Program-made: the position numbers and the translations under genes | The notes under the pieces: generated by a model | The model's database searches: none | Seen by the model: the letters and a program-made list of their open reading frames with translations, nothing else | Told to the model about the DNA's origin: nothing | Source of the DNA: Tridacna crocea | Taxonomy: Eukaryota; Mollusca; Bivalvia; Cardiida; Cardiidae | Reading direction: 5' to 3' | Assembly (NCBI GenBank): GCA_943736015.1 | Contig: OX031064.1 | Location: 43,389,361-43,453,360, forward strand | Length of the DNA: 64,000 nucleotides | Part shown: in pieces, positions 44,965 to 57,400 of the stretch | Numbering within the stretch: position 1 is the first letter of the stretch | Layout of the letters: each line of letters begins with the position of its first letter

Positions 44965-45255
44965 GGTTTTACTCCTTCACCACACACTTTCAACTTTTGA
45001 TGACCTTTGAAATACAGCCTTTTCAAAACATTGTGGGAAAAGGGGAAATGCTGGTTACCAAAACTTTAGCCTAGTCCAAATTGAAAGCATTTCAGTGTGG
45101 CTCAGATGGTGCAATTAATTATTGATAACATAGAAAATATTTTTTGGGAAAAGATGAAAATGCTTGCTATCTGTAACTTCTCCTTTTCCCATAATGTTTT
45201 CAAAAGACTTCTTTCCAAGTATCATCAAAAGTCAGCATTGTGTGGTACGGGGTTA
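44965..45255. mobile_element. Rearranged pair of TTAA-type MITEs
   Basis: The left half of one copy (to gaaatgctggttacc, 45060) runs directly into an internal segment of another oriented the other way (aaaactttagcctagtcc). It ends cggggttaa. Confidence 0.65.
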
Positions 45256-45283
45256 AGGGACTAAGTATTTTTTTTTCTTTCAG

Positions 45284-45308
45284 ATAACATGAAGCAATAA
45301 AGCAAAAG
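45284..45308 (+). promoter_or_regulatory. EVC2: Probable 5' leader of EVC2-like exon, with 3-codon upstream frame
   Basis: A strong acceptor (ttttttttctttcag) ends at 45283, so a noncoding upstream exon is likely. In the 25-base leader, ATG AAG CAA TAA at 45289-45300 would be read before the main start. Confidence 0.5.
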
Positions 45309-45464
45309 ATGGTGCTAAATTTTATTTTTCCTGTGTTGTTGTTGTCTGCATTTCCGTCGGCTCTTGGCGGCATTGGAAATTCACGAAGCGATGTTGTTTT
45401 GCTTAATGACTCATATGTACAAGAGTTCTTCAACTCTTCAAGTGGAACATCTTTAAACACATCA
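45309..45464 (+). CDS. EVC2: EVC2-like exon 1 (signal peptide)
   Basis: 52 whole codons. The donor is gtaagt. Signal peptide cleavage is likely near SALGG. The following VQEFFNSSSGTSLN is the start of the ectodomain. Confidence 0.75.
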
Positions 45465-48400
45465 GTAAGTTGCCATACATATACTCAGAACATTGCCCAC
45501 ACCAGTTGAATTGTTTCATTCATCTTGTTGCACTCCACTTTCAAATACATTGTTGCAAAATGATAAAATTTCTCATGGCTTAAATGTACAGACTGTAACT
45601 CTTATTGATTATCCATGTTTTTACTCTTTACTACATGGCAAAATTTTAGCCCAGTCCAAATTGAAAGCAATTAAAGACAACAATTTCAATGTGGCTCAAG
45701 TGGTGCAATTTTTCTTTTAAAGGGTAGAAAACTTTGTGGAAAAAGGAAAATTGCTGGTTACCAGCATTTTCTCCTTTTCCCACAATGTTTTCAAAAGACT
45801 TCTTTCTGAGGGTCGTTAAAAGTCGTCATTGTGTAGTTAAGGGTTAACTCTTTACCTTCCTGCAAAATTTAAGACCTATTCGTGATGAATGAAAAGAAGA
45901 AAATTTATTGTTGAAAAGGTAGAAAACATGATGGAAAAAGGAGAAAATGGTGGTTACCAGCGTTTTCTCCTTTTCCTATTACGTTTTTGAAAGGCCTATC
46001 TCTTTAAAGTCTTTAAACTGTGGATTGTTTGATAAAAGGTTGAGCAGATTTTTTCGAGCTGTCTGATACAAAGAAGACATGAATTTATATTGCTCATAAT
46101 AATTGTGCATTTACATTTCATTGGAATTGAATAAGAAATCTCTTTATATAGATTTATATTTGCATTTATGTAATACACATGAGCTATGTTCTTTGAAAAA
46201 GGAGCTTTATACATATGCCAAAACTATCGAGCCAGGTCAACCTGCACAGTCCGCAGAGGCTGACCTGGGCTGAAACTTTTTGCTATTGGTCAATATTCTA
46301 AATGTCGAAGGACCAGTGTAAGTCATGTTAGCCGCTTGTAAAAACAACAAAAGAAATAGCTGATATGGATTCATACTTAAGTGATTGTTTGCTTGTTATC
46401 ATGCAAAACTAAGATGCATTGGGTCCCCTTTTGCCAGAGCAAAGCTCATATATATATAAGGTTGAGATAGAAGTTTGAGGATCAGGTTTGCAATGGCTAA
46501 AAAACTACAGTACTGGTATTTGAATCACATTTTATAATGTCACACAAACATAATCATTTTATCATTTGCTTTACAAGATGACACAACTTTTGACTCGCCT
46601 GGTTTGAAAGACAACACACTTTATCTCCCGCTAGATGGCATTCTATAAATACTCATCTATCTGATATGGGCATCGTGGGTACAGAACCAAACCACTTTCC
46701 TACGGGATAACCGTTACTTTGAATTTAAAATTAAAATAAAGGTTTACTCAATAAAACGCTACCTCGTGCAATTCACTCAGCTATGATCGGCAGTTTAGAG
46801 AAATCTGGAGCTAAAACAGGTCTCATATCTCCTCAAACGTCTTGATAAAAGCTATTTTCAACACTGCTACTTTCTAGAGCGTAATATTACAGTCAGCCCG
46901 CTTTCGGGGCTAGTAGTGATGCGACATATAAGACAGTCGAATCTTCGAAGAATATGACATGCGCAGACAACGCGACAACACATTAACCCTTTACCTCACA
47001 ACAAAATTTAAGACCAGTCCGAATTAGAAGCATTTGCAGATGACTGTTTAAGTGTGGCTCATATCAAATGCTTTTTTATTGATGGGGTAGAAAACATTGT
47101 CGGAAAAGGGTAGAAAACATTGTGGGAAAAGGAGAAAATGCTGGTAACCAGCATTTTTTCCTTTTCCCACAATATTTTCGAAAGCTTTCACTTTCATGGG
47201 TATTAAAAGTCATCATTGTGAGGTAAAGGGTTGGATATTGCTTGAATTATGACACATGTTGGTCACACACTAGAAAACAATATTATTGAAAAAGCATAAA
47301 ATGCTAGTTACCTTTCTTCTTTAGTTGATAGTTAGACCTGCCATTGTATTGTTTGTAGATATATGATGTTGTGAACACTGCAGCAGCGACTCTAAGCGGT
47401 GGTATATATCTGTATGATCCTAATGCTGTGCCAACTATATCTGGCCAGGAGGCTACCGGTGAAAGTGGTGCTGTCATAATGATAGTAGCAACTACCATAG
47501 AGGTAAGGGTCATTTACAGTTACTTTTATGTATTGTAATTGTCTTGGGCAAGGAACTGCAGTGCCTGTTATAGGGCCAAACAAAAAATTTCTGTGTCTTG
47601 GGTTTCAATCTGAGATGCTTTAGGTAGGGTAGTTAGCGATTAATTATTCTTTTTCCAAATTTTTTGTACATGGACGATATACCAAAATCACACCCAAAAG
47701 ATTTTTTTCAGTTGTAGCGTAAAAAGTTTAGAGTTTGCAGTTTTTTTTCTAGGTAGGATAGTGAAACCCTAAACATAGGTAATTCTTTTTTTTTAGCTTT
47801 GCCATATTGAAACTCATCAGCCTTTTACAAAAGCACATTAAGACTCCAGGTTGTGTGTTAATGGGCTACAAATATAGATAAGTGAGATGTGACTGTAATA
47901 TGACTGAAATAAGTTTTTCATTTCTTAACTCATTACCAAACAAACAAATTTTAGGTAGTTCCAAATCGAAAGCATTTGCAGACGACAAAATAACATTGAC
48001 TGAAAATTTGAAATTTTTGTTTTCTGAAGGGTAGAAAACATTGTGGAAAAAGGAGAAAATGCAGGTAAGTAGCATTTTCTCCTTTTCCCATAATGTTTTC
48101 TAGAGGCTTCTTTCTCAGGGGCGTCTAAAGTAGGGATTGTGTGGTAATGGGTTAACTAATTTTAGAAATGTGACTGTAATATGGCTAATACGAGGTTTTC
48201 AACTCTGAACCCATTATCACACAATCCCTACTTTTGACACTCCTGAGAAAGAAGCCTGTAGAAAACATTTTTGGAAAAGGAGAAAATGCTGGTAACCAGC
48301 ATTTTCTCCTTTTCCCACAATGTTTTCTACCCTTCACAAAACAAATTTCAAATTTTCAGTTACTTATATGTTGTTCTCTGCAAATGTTTTCGATTTAGAC

Positions 48401-51400
48401 AAGCCTAAAATATTGTCATTTGGTAATGAGTTAACTAAGTAACTTGTCCAACTTGAAATCAGTTCAACGGCTTACAAAGCAATATACAGAGTTGAATCAA
48501 GATCAGACAATTGATCTTATATAGTTGGATTTTAAACTATACTGTATGCAAAACAAAAATGGGTGTTAAAGTTATTGCACTATGGTATAGCACTTTCAAA
48601 TAAACAAATGTGAGATAAATCAGTGTTTATTTCTAATCATTTCAGAAAGTTTCCGATGAATCATTTGAAATCTACATGTATACAGAAAACCCAACCAACT
48701 CAGCCATAGACAATGTGACACTGGAGTATGATCTAACAAGCGGTCTGAAAGCGGACTATGGAACATTTACCTTTATAAACGGTTATAGCGATCTAGTACA
48801 AATAATTGTTGATGGATTCGGGAACAGAGCTTTCTATTGGCCTATTGGAACACTGAATGGTATGTAAATGATTGAAGATGCATAATAGACCAGCCTGAGT
48901 AGCTCAAGTGGAAGAGAATAGGACTTGTATCCATCAAGTTTTTGGCTATTTGAGGGAGTGGGTTTGAGTCCCACAGCTGGTCATTGAAACTTACTAATGT
49001 TCTTTTGGATAAGACGTTAATCCAGGTCACATATGAAGGCGCTATACACCAAGCATGGCAAAATACTAGGTGTTATGACCATCTAAATAGCTGGTAAAAT
49101 TATAGAAGAAAGGACTAGGAAATGTCGGGCCATTTGAGGGTGTGATACAAGCCCCATGGCTGGGCATCCAAGCTTACACACAGTCTTTTGGATGAGAGGT
49201 TGAACCATTACCAAACGACAATATTTTAGAATTTAGACTGGTCCAAATGGAAAGCATTTGCAGACAACAAAATAAAAGTGACTGAAAATTTGAAATTTGT
49301 TTTGTGAAGGGTAGAAAATATTGTGAGAAAAGGAGAAAATGCTGGTTACCAGCATTTTCTCCTTTTCCCACAATGTTTTCTAAAGGCTTCTTTCTCAGGG
49401 GCGTCAAAAATAGGGATTGTGTGGTAATGGGTTAAACCATGGTCCCATGCAACAGTGCTATACACCAAGGCCTGCTATACACCAAGCATGTTAAACGACC
49501 AGGCAGAACTTTGGATTGGTTTAAACCTGTATCTTGCACTATCTCTTAGGAATTAACTTTAGCTTTTTTGGGGCACCATTTGCCCATATGGGCAATAGAT
49601 AGTGACAATAAAAAAGGGAAAATCAATCAATCATTTCTAGCAGAGATGCACAGAACACTAATGCAAGTAACACAAGGGAGGGGGGGAACAATATGGCAAA
49701 AAGGACTTTTTTCTATGATAAGGAAAACCACTGGAAAGGAGTAATTGCCATAAACCAATCCCATATTTGCTTTTTGCCTGTGCTGTTTCCACAAAGTAGA
49801 GAGTGTCAAGAGATCTTTACAAATGACAAAATTTAATACTCATTGAAATTGAAAGCTTTTGCAGATAATGTATGATAATATGGCTCAAATTTTGGAATTT
49901 GTCTGCAAAAAGGTAAAAAACATTGTATGAAAAGGAGAAAATGCTTGTAACCAGCATTTTCTCCTTTTCCAACATTCTAATTGAGAAGGCTTTTTTCCCA
50001 AGGTTGTTGAAACTTTGATTTTTTTGGATAAAGGGTTAAAAATTAATACAATTGTGCTTTTTCAGCTAATAGTTCTGTCAACACGTCCTTTAGAGCCAGG
50101 GTTGTGAGAGAGGAAATGGTGGCATACAATGAATATTCTTGTAAACTAACATTTAACACTGTAAGTATGTTAGTACAGTCAAACCTTGTTAGCGTGAGGC
50201 ATTTTCAGTGCCTCTGTTTTTTTAAAAGATGGTCGAGTTATTTTTGTAGACCTTTGTTGCATAATGTTAATTCATTACCAAACAACAAAATTTTTGGTTT
50301 GTCAAAATTGAAAATGTTTGTAGACAACAAAATAAAAGTGACTGCAAATGTGAAGCTTGTTTTATAATAGGTAGAAAACCTAGTTACCAGCATTTTCTCA
50401 TTTTCCCACAATGCTTTCTATAGGCCTCTCTCTCAGGGTCAAACAGTATGGAACAAGATGAGGTTCCAGATTTTCTAGATTAAGTTTTGGCTGCACAGAA
50501 GATGCCATCGAATTTTTGAAATTTTTAGGCTATTTAGATCAAAATCTCTGAATATATCAGACAAGAAAGAACAGTAAGCTTGGTCAGTAATCATCAGTCA
50601 TTCTTAAGAACATTATTTATATGTAACACAAATTTTGATTGGCTAAACTAAGTGGTTTAGCCAATCAGAAGTTATGTTACTTTCAAATTTAGAAAATACC
50701 TGGGGATAGGACTAAGAACATTTTTAGAACAATTACCAGGGACTGCAATCACCAACTATTCTTAAAAACATTCTCTGTCTTATTCTATATTTAGAAAGTA
50801 ACGCAACTTCTGATTGGCTTAACCATATGGTTCAGCCAATCAGAAGTTGTATCACTTTCAAGTTTTAAAAAAATCTTGGGAAAAAGACATAGAATATTCT
50901 GAAGAATGAATGATCAAAGTAGACCCAGACTTCACTTTCACAAAACCGATCTTGATCTACATTGCACCATATGTTGCCCATAAAGTTTGCTTGCCTAAGA
51001 GTTGATTTTTATGTTGTAGAGCTCATCCCAGTATGGACCTATGATAGCCACTGTGTGCCTAAATAGAGAAATTGAAGAAACTACAAGTGTAAGTAAAATA
51101 TAGAAAACACTGGTAATTAATTATTGTCAAAACTTTGTTTTTATTGGCTATAATTTTTTGAAGTGTTTAACTCTTTACCACACGAGAAAATTTTAGACTG
51201 GTCCAAATTGAAAGTATTTGCAGACGACAAAATAAAGGTGGCTAAAGAATTGAAATTTGTTCTGGGAAGGGTAGAAAACACTGTGGGAAAAGGAGAAAAT
51301 GCTGGTTACCAGCATTTTCTCCTTTTCCCACAGTGTTTTCAAAAGGCTTCTTTCTCAGGGGCGTCAAAAGTAGGGATTGTGTGGTAATGGGTTAACTCTT

Positions 51401-54400
51401 TACCAAATGACAAAATTTTAGACAGGTCCAAATTTAAAGCACTTACAGACGACACTATGAACATAACTGAAAACCCAAAATTTGTTTCCAGTAGGGTAGA
51501 AAACATTGTAGGAAAAAGAGAAAATGCTGGTTACCAGCATTTTTTCCTTTTCCCACAATGCTTTCAAAAGGCTTCTATCTCGGGGTCATAAAAAACCGGG
51601 GTTGTTTGGTAAAGGGTTAATAGGGGTTTGGAATACTAATACTTGGCTTGCTCTAGATGGTCCCAGGATGTTTAGGTTCCAACTCCTTAAGGACATGTAA
51701 CTTTAGAGAAAGTAGAACATTCAAAAGATTGATTTTTTTTTTTCAACATTTATCAAGTCATGTAAAAATACCTCCTCTAAGTACATGTACATGTAGTTTA
51801 TTTCAATTTCTTTTACAAAATTCATTTAGTAAAGATGAACCTCCAAATTGATTTGATCTTTTAATTGTAAAAAACTTCGGTAAAACTGTCTAATGAATTG
51901 ACACACAAAGACTTACCCGTAGTCTTAAGTAGATTTATAAATCTTACATAATTGTTTTCCCATTGCAGGTTGTCTATGAACATGGTTTTACAGCTTTGAC
52001 CTTTTTCGCTGCATTCATTTTGGGTGTCCTGATTGTGTCCATTATTTTGTGGTTTTATTTTAAGAAACGCAGAAGTAAGAGTGTTTCACCTTCAAAAAAC
52101 AATGTAAGTAATATCTATAAGATCTTTTTTTTTTTCTAACCTTTTTTCTACTGTCCATTTCTTGTAAATAAGCATTTTTAGCTTGACTGTTTTTCAAAGA
52201 AAACTTCAAGATATTGTAATAGCCTAGGCATCATCTTCTGTGTTGATATGCAGAAACTTTCTTGGACATTTTAACTCTTTACCAAAGTTTTAACAACAAA
52301 ATTTAAGACCTGTCCAAAATTGAAAGTACTTGCAGATGACAATATCAGTGTGGCTTAAATGATGTGCTTTTTGTTTGATAGGATTGAAAACATTTTGCGA
52401 AAAGGAGAAAATGCTGGTTACCAGCATTTTCTCCTTTTCCCACAATATTTTTAAAAACTTCCTCTTTCAGGATTGAAAACATTTTGCGAAAAGGAGAAAA
52501 TGCTAGTTACCAGCATTTTCTCCTTTTCCCACAATATTTTTAAAAACTTCCTCTTTCAGGATTGAAAACATTTTGCGAAAAGGAGAAAATGCTAGTTACC
52601 AGCATTTTCTCCTTTTCCCACAATATTTTTAAAAACTTTCTCTTTCAAGGCCCTAAAAACCAGGGGTTGTTAGGGAAAGAGTTAAAATGCATTTAAATTT
52701 AAATCATACCATTCAAAAGTATAGAAAATTAGAAGTGATTGTGATGATAACAGTCTCATTCTGTTATTGTATGGATGGTCCATCTGTTAGTCACTCACAG
52801 AAAACTCAGTTTCAAAGCGAGGCAAAATTGCCAAGACACTCTTGGACCAACCATATAATAACAGATTGTCATCTGCACTGTAATTGCCATACTTAAAAAA
52901 GGAATGGTTTAACTGTGTACCAAATGACAAAATTTTAGACTGGTCCAATTTGAAAGCACTAAGTCTTACAGACGACAAAGTAAATGTAACTCAAAAATTG
53001 AAATTTATTTCCACCTGGGTAGAAAACATTGTAGGAAAAGGAGAAAATGCTAGTTACCAGCATTTTCTCCCTTTCCCACAATGTTTTCAAAAGGCTTCAA
53101 TCTCAGGGTCGTAAAAACCAGGGATTGTTTGGTAAAGGGTTAACTTCAAATGAATTTTAACTACCATTTTGTTTACTTGTGGCAGCTTTTGGGCTTTAAA
53201 TGAGATTAATTATTAATTAGTGAATGAGTTTAATTATAAGTTAGTTATTATTTGTAGGTAGATGAAGGATATTACATGTATTATGAAGATGAGGTATTTA
53301 TAGAAGCTATGTGTAATAAAATCTGTTTTTGATGTCCGTTTTTGTTTGCTAAGTTGATGAAAGATGAGTAGAAATGCATGTATGGCAATGTCAATTTCAA
53401 GGGTGATTTTGCTAGAATAGTCAATGAGGTTTTTGATTGCATAGATATGACAAAATTTTAGACTGGTCCAAGTTTCAAACATTTTGCACACGACAAATGA
53501 AATGAAAGGAAAGGAGAAAATGCTGGTAACTAGCATTTTATCCTTTTCCCATAGTGTTCTCAAAAGCCTGCTTTTTCAGGGTCTTCAAAAGTCAGGATTG
53601 CATGGTATAAGTTTAAACTAGCAATGACAAATTTATGAATAGATTGCAACTAGCTGAGAAACATTATAAATATAGCAGTAGTTTTATTGAGGGCTTCTTA
53701 TATAACGTTAAAGTGCATGTTTGACCTTATAAAAAGTCATAGCAAATACTAAATCCTAAATAATATCAAGTCAAAGTTCTTTACTCTGGAAAAATCTTAC
53801 TGTATTTTAAGATGGGGATCAACTGCAATGCATGGTCTTTGCTAGCTGATCTTGATCCATACTGTGTACAAAAAGATTTATGCCAAGCTGATTTTTTTTT
53901 TTTTTTTTTTTTTGTCTTTTAACCATTTTCCACATGTTCCCAACTTTAAACAACCCAAAGAAGACTTTTTAAAACATTTTGGGTAAAGGAGAAAATACTG
54001 GTTACCAGCATTTTGTCCTTTTTCCCACAATGTTTTGCACCCTTTGAAAGACAATCAAATCATTTTAGTCATAATTATTTTGTTGTCTGCAAAGGTTTTG
54101 AATTCAGACTAGTCTAAAGTTTTATTAATCCTTTCCCAAACAATTCCCAGTTTTTATGACCCCGAGACAGAACCCTTTTGAAACACTGTTGGAAAAGGAG
54201 AAAATGCTTGAAACCAGCATTTTCTCCTATTCCCACAATATTTTCTACCCTGTTGGAAACAAACTTCAATTTTTGAGTCATGTTTATTTTGTCGTCTGCA
54301 AGTGCTTTCAATTTGGACCAGTCGAAAAGTTTTGTCGTCTGGTAAAGGGTTAATATATAAAGAGTTAAATTAGTTAGATGCGAAAAGTTTATGAACAGAT

Positions 54401-57400
54401 TGTGAGTATGGGAGAAATATAACAAATGAAATACATATAATTTCTCTTTTTGTTGCACTGACTGCTTGTGATGCATGTTAGACTTTATGGAAATCTATAG
54501 ACATATTGTATTACCAAAATAAAACACGAATTCAGGTTTAACACCGGGAAAATCTTGCTGCATTAGATGCTGTAGATCTATCTTGAGACTGCATGGCCTA
54601 TGCAGCTGCAGCCTGATATTGTAATAGCCTAGGTTAAGTAATCTATATTGTCCACAAAAAGGTCAAGCTGGGATTTAAATCCACAACTTTTAAGTTTGTA
54701 GCCTTTTTTATTACCAACTGAGTCACAGTGCATGGCCTCAGTTTTGAAATACTCTGTTATATCTGTAGAAAGGAGCTTTTAGAACTGAGAAGAATGTACA
54801 TTGGTATAAAAACCACTTGTTCACAGTTATTTGGAATCATCCTTATATTCAGATGCTATTTATCTATTGGTTTGTTCTTAAATTCTGACACAGGCTTTTG
54901 AAGCTCAATTAGTCTATCACAGAATGCTGAAATTTTCATTGGTCGATCAATGAATACCATCACTAAAAATAGCACATTGTCACATCTACTCTATACCATA
55001 TTATGATATAGAGGCAATGTACTAATATACTATTTTTAATAAAAGTGTCCAATGATTGTGTAATAAAAATTTTAGTATTCCATGTATAGGGTTTAGGTAG
55101 TTCATAATTTGGATCAGTACAGAAAATGTATTGAATTAATGGATCAATTCTTTTATGAAATGATTCCAGAATCCACAGAGTAGGAGACAGGTTGTTTCTT
55201 TAGCATAATTTATGTAATGTGTTGCCAATGCTTGTAACTAGCCTGAGACCAAATTAACCCTTTACATTACAATCCCGAGTTTTAAAAATGAAAAAGATTT
55301 TGAAAACATTATAGGAAAAGAAGAAAATGCTTTTCATATAACATTTTCTACACTTTCAAAGGCAAATCATGTCAGTAGAATAAAACAAAACTTGTTGATT
55401 GCATAATTAATGCTTTTATTTGGCCATGTCTAAAATTTTGTGGCTTTGTTTTAGTTCAGTTCAAAATGTGGCATCATGCCTTTGAAATTATGAATAAATC
55501 ACTGTTGTAAATGATTCGTTTTCACAGCTTATAAATTTTACAGATGTGAGTTAACACACACATATATGCACATACACTTCATGTTCATATTCACAAACGT
55601 ACTGGGTTTATATTCACCAACCATTCTTTAAGAATATTCTTTGTCTTACTCTTCAAGATTTCCAGACTGTGAATGTAATGGAACTTCTGATTGGCTAAAC
55701 CAAATGGTTTAGCCAATCAGAAGTTCTGTTACTTACACATTGATGAAATTCTGAAGAATAAGACTAAGACTGTTTTTAAGAATAGTTGGTGGATGCAGAC
55801 CCTGGTGTTATACACAGGGCACAGAGTGTTTTACGAAATAATAAATAATGTTTAAAATCAGGGTTGGTATTTTGCAGTATTATATGCACTTATAGGTTGT
55901 GAAACAGTGTTGCACTCAAATACAGATCAGTCAATGTAATATTTTAACTTTTCTGTATCATGGTAAAAGTTTAATATCTCAAATGTTTATGGAGAAGGTT
56001 TCACAGCACTTCCCATGTATCTGCACAGAATCTGCAAATTAAAAGCCCAATAAGGGTAAAAAAATCAAACAAGATGTTTAAAATGCATTTACCATATTTC
56101 TCCTAATAAAAGCTCCTGGGAGCTATGCAAAGCATAGACAGGAAATGTTTATTTTGTACCCAATTTGCAAAGCAAAAAGTCTGTCCAGTTTTATATTTCT
56201 AGGTGTTTTAGTGATTGTTCAGAGGAAAAATTCATCATATTAGAGGAAATACTCATCAAATTCTTCAAATACTGTCATTGTAATAGTCAAGTGTACATTA
56301 AGTTATCATGATTTAACTCTTAACCAAATGACAAAATTTTGAACTTATCCAAATTGAAAGCGTGCATTTGCAGAGAACAAAATTGAAGAGTCTCAAACAT
56401 TGAAAATTGTTTTGGGAAGGGTAGAAAACAAGGTATTTGAATTTATATGTTACCATTTAAAAGGATGGAAATTATTGTGAAGATGACAATCTGTCACTGT
56501 ACAGTTGGTCCTAGAGTTAGTTGCTGATTGAGAAATTAATTTCAAATCTAGGCTAAAATTGCCAGGTAGCTGTGTCTTTTGTTTAGTTTTTGCTTGATTC
56601 AGAATCCCTTTTTTCTGCTGTTGACTAAATATGACCAGACCACATGAAAACAGACTCATCTCCACAATATTTTCCATACCTCTAGTCCTTTATCACACAA
56701 TCCAGATTTTTTTTCAACCCTGAGAAATAAAGCTTTTGAAAACAATGGTAGAAAACATTGTGGGAAAAGGAGAAAATGCTGGTAACCAGGATTTTCTTCT
56801 TTTCCCACAGTGTTTGCTACCCTTCCCAAAACAATTTTCAGGTTTTGATTCAAATTTATTTTGACGTCTATGAATGCTGTCAATTTGAAAAGGTCCAAAA
56901 TTTTGTCGTTTAGGAATGACTTAAATGGTATGATATAAATTTGAATGCATTATGGCACCTTGTTTGATATTTTGGCTTTTACTTAACCTTTAAATGTATG
57001 AAAATTATCTTTAAGATGACATTCTGCAAAGGAAAAAACCCTCAGCTATTTACATGTCAGACAAAATGTATTTTGCAATTGAGACTAGGAAGCTCTATTA
57101 AAAATTAAAAAATTTCTCTGATCAATTTCACTATCATTCTGAATCTGTTGTTTATAGAATGGTATAATAATGCATGTTATTGGGTATGAATAAGAAATTC
57201 AAGTCCCTTGTTGACATTATTTAGGAATTAAATTTCTTTTTTGTGCAAATTCTTAAATGATATGTAGATACTTCAGTTATGTTTAATTTCATTTACAATA
57301 TCAGTTTAGTTCTGAAATTATAATGGCCTTGAGAAAGAAGGCTTTAAAAAACATTGCAGATAAAAGGTTGCTGGTGACCAGCATTTTATCCTTTTGCGTG

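Noticed and set aside
48889..48985. Functional tRNA gene
   Set aside because: Acceptor and T stems pair, but the anticodon arm does not and the variable region is too long. Downstream sequence is SINE-like.
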